A DNA stretch of 5,701 bases from Cyanobacteria bacterium NC_groundwater_1444_Ag_S-0.65um_54_12 (GTDB taxonomy: Bacteria; Cyanobacteriota; Sericytochromatia; S15B-MN24; VGJW01), in contig JACQUT010000348.1 in assembly GCA_016267585.1 (NCBI GenBank), forward strand, positions 1 through 5,701, read 5' to 3'. Position 1 is the first letter of the stretch, and every line of letters begins with the position of its first letter. Position numbers and translations under genes: made by a program. Below, one piece after another: positions 1-5,223 of the stretch. The notes under the pieces were generated by a model. It saw only the letters and a list, made by a program, of their open reading frames with translations. It was not told the origin of the DNA and made no database searches.

Positions 1-2
1 AC

Positions 3-665
3 CTCATCCTGTATTTTTGCAAGAAACAGCAAGTTCAAGTGACTCCACCCTTCAAGGCTTATCTTGAAGAAAAGTTACTTTTTTCATTGTTTCATCATCC
101 GGCACTAACTGATTTTTGGCGTCGGGAACTGAGCTCGGCTACCCGGCAGCTGCTAGCCAGTTTGCTACCTTTGACCTGGATACTGGATCCGCGTCCCTTG
201 CCTCCCTATGGTGTAATTCCAGGCTTGCTGGTCAATGACCAGCAAGCCGTGGGCTGGGAAGATCTCGCACGTGCCTCCAAGAAAGGACGGCAATTTGTGG
301 TTAAACCCTCTGGCTTTTCCGCACTGGCATGGGGAAGCAGAGGTGTCTCCTTTGGGCATGACCAGTCGTCCGAGCAATGGAATGCCACTTTGCAGCAGGC
401 GTTTGCTTCTTATCAGCAAGGCACCCCCTATGTACTTCAGGAGTTTCACAAGCCGGCACGAATCACTGCCCGTTATTACGACCTGGCTAGCGATAACATC
501 AGATCCATGGAAGGACGCGTTCGCGTTTGCCCTTACTATTTTACCTACGGTGGACGAGCGGTACTGTCCGGCGTGTTGATGACCATCTGTCCAGCAGACA
601 AGCTAGCACTTCATGGAATGCTGGATGCGATAATAGCGCCCGCCCGGGTAGAAGGTCAGGCGTGA
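3..665 (+). CDS. Unrecognised protein, possibly ATP-grasp-like, C-terminal part (5' end outside window)
   Basis: The reading frame is open from the left edge (first full codon at 3) to a TGA at 663-665, giving about 220 residues. A GTG at 39 could be read as a start, but the frame continues upstream without a stop and GTG 39 has no clear ribosome binding site, so the gene most likely begins outside the window. Numbering from GTG 39, visible features are a strand-turn segment FVVKPSGFSALAWGSRGV (about 86-103), which resembles the Lys-containing nucleotide-binding strand and glycine-rich loop of ATP-grasp enzymes; a following PYVLQEFHKP strand (about 129-138); and a C-terminal RVRVCPYYF and GRAVLSGVLMTICPADK region ending with HGMLDAIIAP. 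There is no signal peptide or membrane segment in the visible part. ATP-grasp membership is inferred from motif spacing only, and no substrate can be named. The gene converges on the HD-GYP gene, with a 144-bp gap holding a hairpin. Confidence 0.6.
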   Translation, partial: LILYFCKKQQVQVTPPFKAYLEEKLLFSLFHHPALTDFWRRELSSATRQLLASLLPLTWILDPRPLPPYGVIPGLLVNDQQAVGWEDLARASKKGRQFVVKPSGFSALAWGSRGVSFGHDQSSEQWNATLQQAFASYQQGTPYVLQEFHKPARITARYYDLASDNIRSMEGRVRVCPYYFTYGGRAVLSGVLMTICPADKLALHGMLDAIIAPARVEGQA

Positions 666-769
666 TGGATCTCACATCAACCAGGTGATCGGGTCATACC
701 AAAGTTGCACCAAAGTGGAGATATGGTAGAGCAGTCCTCTCAAACGGGGGCATGCACCTGAATCAACAG

Positions 770-802
770 CACTGGCAAAGCCTTGGACAAGCTTTGCCAG
801 TG
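770..802. terminator. Hairpin between convergent genes, probable bidirectional terminator
   Basis: A perfect inverted repeat has 12-bp arms, CACTGGCAAAGC at 770-781 and GCTTTGCCAGTG at 791-802, around a 9-base loop. It lies between the stop codon of the + gene (665) and the stop codon of the - gene (812-810), where a shared terminator is expected. No proper T-tract follows on either strand (only ATATTCTCT on +), so termination strength is uncertain. The rest of the gap, 666-769, shows nothing more than a short CAGGTG/CACCTG pair (682-687, 755-760) that may be chance. Confidence 0.6.
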
Positions 803-809
803 ATATTCT

Positions 810-2039
810 CTAACCAGGATCGCGCCAAAGATCACTGACCAGAACTTCACACTCTTTGGCCAGGTCAAGCAATTTACCAGCAGCTACTTCCACTACTGGT
901 CGGCGGGGATCGTCGCGGTTTACCTGTCTAACTTTGGCAATCTTCCCGGTATTCAGCACGACCAAACAATTCAGGGGATAAGGTACGATAAACCTCTGAA
1001 ATGCCCACACCATCCGCGCTTCGAAGAGGATATTCAACGAATTGAGTATGATCCGGTAGGCTTGGTTGGGTGGCATGCCAGCTTTGTAGACACGCTTGGA
1101 TATCAGAGCATCGTATACGTCACAGATTCCTGTGATGCGTGCCATTTCAGGAATTGCCTTGCCTCTCAAACCAATAGGATATCCGGTGCCGTCAAAGCGT
1201 TCATGATGATAGAGTATGCACGACTTGATGGCGGAATTAGCCCAGTTGTAAGGCTTTATGACCGCTACGCCGCGACGTGCATGAGTTTTCATCAATTCGA
1301 ATTCGGCTTTGGTCAATTTGTCGGCTTTGTTCAAGACAAAATCCGGAATAAGCTGTTTCCCGATATCATGGAGCATTGCGCCACTGCCCAAGGCCCGCAG
1401 TTGCTCGTAGCTATAACCCAAAGTTACTCCCATCACCAGGGACAAACTCATGACATTCGCTGAGTGGGCGTAAGTATATTCATCATGGATTCGCAAGTCC
1501 GCGAGCGATGCTAAAAACTCTCGATTAAGAACTAATTCGTGCAGCGTAGTTTGAACGCAGTTGTCTATTCGCTCAAAATCTATGGCAGTGCCAGAGTCAA
1601 GCTGTATTCCTAGCTCGCGAATAGTTTGGAAATTGCGTGCCATGACTTCCTTGGCAATTTCTTCCAGCCGCGTTTCAGAAAAGCGTCGCAAAGATCCGGT
1701 GGTAATTGGCGATGTTTCAGGTTTTGCTGGCTTGAACATTTTGCCGAATCCCGGGTAGTCACGCACTTCGCCTGCTTTCAAAGTTGCTTCCAATGGCTCG
1801 CCGCTGAAAATCTCTGGTACCGAGGAAACAACGAGTGGCGAAGTTGTTTTTTCAGCAGCAGTAAAGTCGAAGATATTCACTGTCACTACCCCGCTGCGCA
1901 AAAGCAAAGAAAGATTTTGTAAAGAAATAGTGGTTCCCGGATTCAAGAGTAACTGCAGCGAAGTAGGGTGGAAAACTGGCTCAGCTAGCACCATTCCTGG
2001 CCGAACCTTTGCTACGGGAGTGCGTATAGCCGTGCTCAT
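810..2039 (-). CDS. HD-GYP domain cyclic di-GMP phosphodiesterase
   Basis: This complete 409-residue protein starts at ATG 2039 and stops with TAG at 812-810. HD-GYP proteins hydrolyse cyclic di-GMP to pGpG and/or GMP and so lower this second messenger. Residues 1-60 form a small N-terminal module (KVRPGMVLAEPVF, LLNPGTTISLQNLSLLLRSGV) like that preceding many HD-GYP domains. A variable linker runs to about 130. The HD-GYP core at about 170-340 keeps H192 (in HSANV), the H224-D225 pair in HDIGK, H253 in THARRG, H278-H279 in YHHERFDGTGYP with the GYP at 286-288, and D307 in CDVYDAL. The metal-binding set therefore looks complete and the enzyme is probably active. The residue four before H192 is Tyr rather than Glu, which by my recollection of the family suggests a two-metal rather than three-metal site. 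A C-terminal tail (about 350-409, VVLNTGKIAKVRQVN, RPVVEV) is a common extension. There is no receiver domain, signal peptide or membrane helix, so it is probably cytoplasmic. It is divergent from pepA. Confidence 0.93.
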   Translation of the reverse strand: MSTAIRTPVAKVRPGMVLAEPVFHPTSLQLLLNPGTTISLQNLSLLLRSGVVTVNIFDFTAAEKTTSPLVVSSVPEIFSGEPLEATLKAGEVRDYPGFGKMFKPAKPETSPITTGSLRRFSETRLEEIAKEVMARNFQTIRELGIQLDSGTAIDFERIDNCVQTTLHELVLNREFLASLADLRIHDEYTYAHSANVMSLSLVMGVTLGYSYEQLRALGSGAMLHDIGKQLIPDFVLNKADKLTKAEFELMKTHARRGVAVIKPYNWANSAIKSCILYHHERFDGTGYPIGLRGKAIPEMARITGICDVYDALISKRVYKAGMPPNQAYRIILNSLNILFEARMVWAFQRFIVPYPLNCLVVLNTGKIAKVRQVNRDDPRRPVVEVAAGKLLDLAKECEVLVSDLWRDPG

Positions 2040-2142
2040 GATATCCCCAGGACCTTATACCCATCACCCGACAGCATACACGGGCAAACCCTTGGTATGC
2101 TAGGATGGAAGAAACCCATCAATAATCGTGGTAGAGGAAACA
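2040..2142. promoter_or_regulatory. Divergent intergenic region with a 7-bp inverted repeat
   Basis: This 103-bp gap separates the starts of the HD-GYP gene (-) and pepA (+), so it should hold promoters for both. It contains an inverted repeat AGCATAC (2073-2079) and GTATGCT (2095-2101), separated by 15 bp. Each arm supplies a TATGCT hexamer reading outward: 2096-2101 toward pepA and 2078-2073 toward the HD-GYP gene. These could be -10 elements, which would give leaders of about 35 and 27 nt. No good -35 hexamer lies at the right spacing for either one. A TATAAG also reads on the minus strand at 2059-2054. Whether the repeat is an operator or symmetric promoter elements cannot be decided from sequence alone. 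Confidence 0.3.
2133..2138 (+). promoter_or_regulatory. Ribosome binding site that sets the pepA start
   Basis: AGAGGA lies just upstream of ATG 2143, with five bases between AGAGG and the start codon. An in-frame GTG at 2128 would add five residues (MVEET), but it would place this Shine-Dalgarno sequence inside the coding region. ATG 2143 is therefore preferred, and the resulting MKFEVK N-terminus is of a kind common in M17 aminopeptidases. Confidence 0.7.
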
Positions 2143-3660
2143 ATGAAGTTCGAGGTCAAGGCGACAAAGCTAGAATCAGCAGCACTGGATGTCATAGTAG
2201 CGGGGCTTTTTGAAGATGAAAAAAACCTTCCGGAAGAATTAGGGCAAATCGATGTGGCATTGGCAGGATTATTGACGGACCTGCTAGCAAGCGGAGAGTT
2301 CACGGGCAAAGCTGGTGCGCAATTGTTGCTGCCTACTGCTGGCAAGATAAGTGCGCGCTGGATCTTGTTGCTGGGACTGGGCAAGACAGTCGATTACCAG
2401 CTAGACAAGCTGCGCCAAGCCGTTGCTCGTGCGGTGCAAGCTGCCAGAGATAGCAAGCTAAGTTCTTTGGGTTGCCCGGCGTTGGGCGCCTGGCGGCTGG
2501 CTAACCATCCCGAGGCCATGGGTCAAGTGATTGCTGAAGGAGCATACCTGGGCCTTTACCAGTACGAAGCTTACAAGACCGAGCACGAAGATGCTCCAAA
2601 ACGGTTAGAATCGCTCACGTTACTGGTAAAAGCAGCAGAATTGACAGCCATGGCACAAGGTGTCGAATCAGGCGAAAAAATCGCCAAGGCAGTGTGCTTC
2701 AGTCGCGATTTGATCCAGACCCCGGCAAGGGACATGACTCCCGCTATATTAGCTGAGCGTGCCGCGTCCATGGCCCGGGAAATCAGCGACATCAATTGCC
2801 GGATCCTGGTGGAAGAAGAGATAACACAATTAAAGATGGGGGCGCTATTGGGTGTAGCGCGCGGAACATTGGGAGTTCAACCGCCACGCTTCATAATTCT
2901 CGAGTATTTTCCCAAACCAAGCATAAAACCACTGGTACTGGTAGGCAAAGGTATCACCTTCGATTCTGGCGGTATTTCCCTCAAGCCGGCGGAGGGAATG
3001 GAAAAGATGAAGTATGACATGTCAGGCGGCGCGGCGGTGATCGGCGCGCTCCGGGCAATAGCTGAACTGCAATTGCCGGTGAATGTAGTGGGGCTGATAC
3101 CAGCTACCGAGAACATGCCGAGCGGTAATGCGATCCATCCCGGTGATATTCTCACTGCCATGAGTGGCAAGACTATTGAGGTCGTGAACACTGATGCTGA
3201 GGGGCGATTGATTCTATCGGATGCCCTGACGTATGCTGAGCGCTATGAACCGGCAGCAGTGGTCGATCTAGCGACGCTCACGGGAGCTTGCGTGATAGCG
3301 TTGGGCCACCAGGCTATCGCGGTTTTAGGAAACAATCAGCCACTCATTGACCGGATTCGCGCTGCGGGCGATCGCTCCGGGGAACGTACCTGGCAGTTGC
3401 CACTCTGGGAAGAGTATAGCGAACAGATTAAATCTGACATTGCCGACATGAAGAACAGCGGCGGTCGTCCTGGTGGCACGATAACTGCTGCTGCCTTGCT
3501 GGCCAAGTTCGCCGGCAATTATCCTTGGGCTCACCTGGACATTGCCGGAACGGCGTGGGAAGAAAAGGGACGACCCTATGCTCCGAAAGGGGCGACGGGG
3601 ATAGGGGTGCGTTTGCTAGTGGAACTAGCCAAGGATTTCGCTGGCATGAGTTCGCCTTAG
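2143..3660 (+). CDS. pepA: Leucyl aminopeptidase, peptidase family M17
   Basis: This complete 505-residue protein has the usual length for bacterial PepA. M17 enzymes are cytoplasmic, normally hexameric, two-metal exopeptidases that remove N-terminal residues from peptides. The N-terminal macrodomain-like region spans about 1-165 (DVIVAGLFED, ARWILLLGLG). The catalytic domain carries VGKGITFDSGGISLKP at 267-282 and the family signature NTDAEGRL at 349-356. By alignment with known PepA motifs, the metal ligands are K269, D274, D292, D351 and E353, and the catalytic K281 and R355 are present, so activity is expected. The conserved GRPGGTITAAALL and HLDIAGTAW segments (about 441-474) and the KGATGIGVRLL end are intact. 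In some bacteria PepA also binds DNA, but nothing here shows that role. The start at ATG 2143 is supported by AGAGGA; GTG 2128 is the alternative. The S8 protease gene follows after 34 bp on the same strand with no terminator between them, so they probably share a transcript. Confidence 0.96.
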   Translation: MKFEVKATKLESAALDVIVAGLFEDEKNLPEELGQIDVALAGLLTDLLASGEFTGKAGAQLLLPTAGKISARWILLLGLGKTVDYQLDKLRQAVARAVQAARDSKLSSLGCPALGAWRLANHPEAMGQVIAEGAYLGLYQYEAYKTEHEDAPKRLESLTLLVKAAELTAMAQGVESGEKIAKAVCFSRDLIQTPARDMTPAILAERAASMAREISDINCRILVEEEITQLKMGALLGVARGTLGVQPPRFIILEYFPKPSIKPLVLVGKGITFDSGGISLKPAEGMEKMKYDMSGGAAVIGALRAIAELQLPVNVVGLIPATENMPSGNAIHPGDILTAMSGKTIEVVNTDAEGRLILSDALTYAERYEPAAVVDLATLTGACVIALGHQAIAVLGNNQPLIDRIRAAGDRSGERTWQLPLWEEYSEQIKSDIADMKNSGGRPGGTITAAALLAKFAGNYPWAHLDIAGTAWEEKGRPYAPKGATGIGVRLLVELAKDFAGMSSP

Positions 3661-3677
3661 CAAGTGCTTTCTGTCGG

Positions 3678-3699
3678 CTCACTATAGAAAAGAGGTGAG
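3678..3699 (+). promoter_or_regulatory. Unusual translation start region of the S8 protease gene
   Basis: The assigned GTG start (3695) overlaps the best Shine-Dalgarno-like string, AGAGGTGA (3691-3698), instead of following it. That string is ideally placed for a GTG at 3702, which is out of frame and runs only six codons to a TAG. The start also falls within a possible weak stem, CTCAC (3678-3682) with GTGAG (3695-3699). The in-frame alternatives downstream (GTG 3740) would lose most of the signal peptide, so GTG 3695 is kept, with less than usual certainty. Confidence 0.35.
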
Positions 3700-5050
3700 T
3701 CGTGTCACTGGCTGGTTATTAGCCGTTCTGGCAGCGGAAGTGGTGGTTTTAGCAACCAGTTGTCAAAACCCTTCTGCGGTGGCGATGCGGCGATATGATC
3801 GCCAGCAACGGTCAGGTGTAGGGCTGGCTGGCGATCGTTATCTAATTAAATTTCAACCCTCTACGCCGCTTGCCAGGCAAGAATGGCTGATCCAGCAAGC
3901 TGGCGCCACTACCATCCGGGAAATACCAGCGCTTGGAACTAGCATCGTCAGTTCATATCGTGATTTGCTGCAGCTCGCGGGATCAGAAATCGCTTACGTA
4001 GAACTGGATAATTTACGGTATGCAGCAGAGCCGGCCGTAACAGTGCGGTCCGGCGCGGTATCGCCATCGTTCAGTGGTAGCGGAAACGGTCCCGGGATCG
4101 GTCGATCGACTGATGATCCGCTGGCGCCTGCCCAGTGGGGAATTGCCATGATCCGGGCACCCGAGGCCTGGCAACGCACGATGGGGGATCCGGAAATAGT
4201 AGTGGCGGTGTTGGATACCGGCGTAGATTTGCATCATCCCGATCTACGCAACCAGCTAGTGTCAGGAATCAACTTTGTCGCAAGGCGGCAGCAGTCTTCC
4301 AGTAGCCAGGAAAATATTGTCGGGATGATTGCCAATAAGGTCGGGCCCATGGATGACAACGGCCATGGCACGCATGTAGCCGGCATAGTAGCAGCCGAAG
4401 CCAATAACGCCGAAGGCGGCGCTGGCGTTGCACCGCGTTGCCGCATCATGCCGGTCAAGGTCCTGGCTTACGACCGAACTGGCCATGACGGCGATGTAGC
4501 GTCCGGCATCGTTTGGGCAGTAGAGCATGGGGCACGCGTGATCAACATGAGCTTGGGCGGTGAAGGAGGCAGTAGAACGCTCGAACAAGCAATCAATTAC
4601 GCCCAGACGCATGGCGTCTTGGTTTGTGCCGCCATGGGAAATGACGGCGAGAAGCCCGAGAAAAACTGGGGCGCTAACCTCAATTATCCGGCCGCTTACG
4701 CCGGGGTGCTAGCGGTCGCGGCAGTAGCGGAGAGCGGCGAGCGAGCCAGTTTTTCCAATCGTGGCCGCTGGATAGGGGTCGCTGCTCCTGGGGTGGAAAT
4801 TCTTTCCACCGTACCCACCTATGAAGTATACGATCCATTGCCGCCCGGTTACGCAGCCATGCCCGGTACTTCGATGGCCACTCCCTTTGTAGCCGGAGCT
4901 GCTGCTTTGTTGCTATCAGCACATCGTAATCTCGACGGCCCAGCAGTGCGCCAGATCCTCACCAGTTCTGCCCGCGATATCTCATTTGCTGGATTTGATT
5001 TCGCCACTGGTTATGGCTTGTTAGATGCTGCAGCGGCCCTGGATCGTTGA
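3695..5050 (+). CDS. Subtilisin-family (S8) serine protease with propeptide, probable lipoprotein
   Basis: This 451-residue protein reads from GTG 3695 to TGA 5048-5050. An N-terminal signal-like stretch (WLLAVLAAEVVVLATSC) ends at Cys23 in the context LATSC, an acceptable though imperfect lipobox, so the protein is probably exported and may be lipid-anchored. A Glu at 15 inside the hydrophobic core is odd. Residues about 45-113 look like a fervidolysin-type inhibitory propeptide (DRYLIKF, QAGATTIREIPALGTSIV, EIAYVELD). The catalytic domain runs from about 145 to the end, with Asp174 in AVLDTGVD, His224 in NGHGTHVAG, the oxyanion Asn316 in AAMGNDG and Ser393 in GTSMATPFVAG. The triad is complete, so an active endopeptidase is expected. 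A serine/glutamine-rich insert (about 197-216) sits between Asp and His. There is no C-terminal cell-surface domain: the protein ends with the usual GYGLLDAAAAL helix. It lies 34 bp after pepA and probably in the same operon. The last codons and the stop lie inside a perfect palindrome. Confidence 0.94.
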   Translation: MSRVTGWLLAVLAAEVVVLATSCQNPSAVAMRRYDRQQRSGVGLAGDRYLIKFQPSTPLARQEWLIQQAGATTIREIPALGTSIVSSYRDLLQLAGSEIAYVELDNLRYAAEPAVTVRSGAVSPSFSGSGNGPGIGRSTDDPLAPAQWGIAMIRAPEAWQRTMGDPEIVVAVLDTGVDLHHPDLRNQLVSGINFVARRQQSSSSQENIVGMIANKVGPMDDNGHGTHVAGIVAAEANNAEGGAGVAPRCRIMPVKVLAYDRTGHDGDVASGIVWAVEHGARVINMSLGGEGGSRTLEQAINYAQTHGVLVCAAMGNDGEKPEKNWGANLNYPAAYAGVLAVAAVAESGERASFSNRGRWIGVAAPGVEILSTVPTYEVYDPLPPGYAAMPGTSMATPFVAGAAALLLSAHRNLDGPAVRQILTSSARDISFAGFDFATGYGLLDAAAALDR

Positions 5051-5076
5051 GCGGCGCTCAACGATCCAGGGCCGCT
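5032..5076. terminator. Perfect 45-nt palindrome over the protease stop codon, probable bidirectional terminator
   Basis: The arms 5032-5053 and 5055-5076 are perfectly complementary over 22 bp around a single central G at 5054. In RNA this gives a very stable GC-rich hairpin with a minimal loop. It begins inside the protease gene, covers its last five codons (Ala-Ala-Leu-Asp-Arg) and holds the TGA at 5048-5050. The next gene reads convergently on the other strand, so a terminator for both genes is the natural reading. There is no T-tract on either side (CTCGCAAAC follows on +), which is atypical for a classical intrinsic terminator. It could instead be a mRNA 3'-end stabiliser. Confidence 0.65.
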
Positions 5077-5083
5077 CTCGCAA

Positions 5084-5091
5084 ACTGGTTT
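5084..5091. repeat. Left target-site duplication (ACTGGTTT)
   Basis: This 8-bp direct repeat directly abuts the left inverted repeat of the MITE and is identical to 5216-5223. Confidence 0.8.
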
Positions 5092-5215
5092 GTAACTGCT
5101 CACCAGGAGATGATTTCTGAGCGCACCCGCAGGCCTCGGGCCGCAGCGTACTGTTGCGTACGTGAGGCACGGGGCCGAGGACGAAAGCCAGAAAGCAACC
5201 CTGGTGAGCAGTTAC
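5092..5215. mobile_element. 124-bp MITE-like element with IS66-family-type ends
   Basis: Perfect 16-bp terminal inverted repeats, GTAACTGCTCACCAGG at 5092-5107 and its complement at 5200-5215, bound a 92-bp core with no credible gene. The element is flanked on both sides by the identical 8-bp ACTGGTTT. As I recall, ends that begin GTAA together with 8-bp target duplications are typical of the IS66 family, so this is best read as a non-autonomous derivative moved in trans by an IS66-type transposase. The core holds nested complementary pairs: GCCTC 5133-5137 with GAGGC 5164-5168, enclosing CGTAC 5147-5151 with GTACG 5158-5162, or alternatively CCTCGG 5134-5139 with CCGAGG 5175-5180. A transcript would therefore fold strongly. 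The insertion lies between two convergent genes and disrupts neither. The intact duplication suggests a fairly recent insertion. Confidence 0.82.
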
Positions 5216-5223
5216 ACTGGTTT
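5216..5223. repeat. Right target-site duplication (ACTGGTTT)
   Basis: This is the second copy of the 8-bp duplication. Its last two bases form part of the TAA stop codon (5224-5222) of the minus-strand gene, so the insertion occurred exactly at that gene's end and left its reading frame intact. Confidence 0.8.

Noticed and set aside
1062..1463. A 133-codon + strand frame
   Set aside because: It is antisense to the HD-GYP catalytic core, which has unmistakable motifs on the other strand.
3368..3375. GCGATCGC, the HIP1 palindrome of many cyanobacteria
   Set aside because: Only one copy occurs in 5.7 kb, inside pepA. Genomes that use HIP1 carry it much more often, so it does not support a taxonomic call.
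4262..4612. A 116-codon - strand frame
   Set aside because: It is antisense to the S8 catalytic region and has no domain-like features.
5084..5223. A retron ncRNA, riboswitch or self-cleaving ribozyme bounded by the 16-bp inverted repeat
   Set aside because: No reverse transcriptase gene is nearby, no core motif of a riboswitch or ribozyme I know is visible, and the flanking 8-bp duplication explains the structure as a transposed element.
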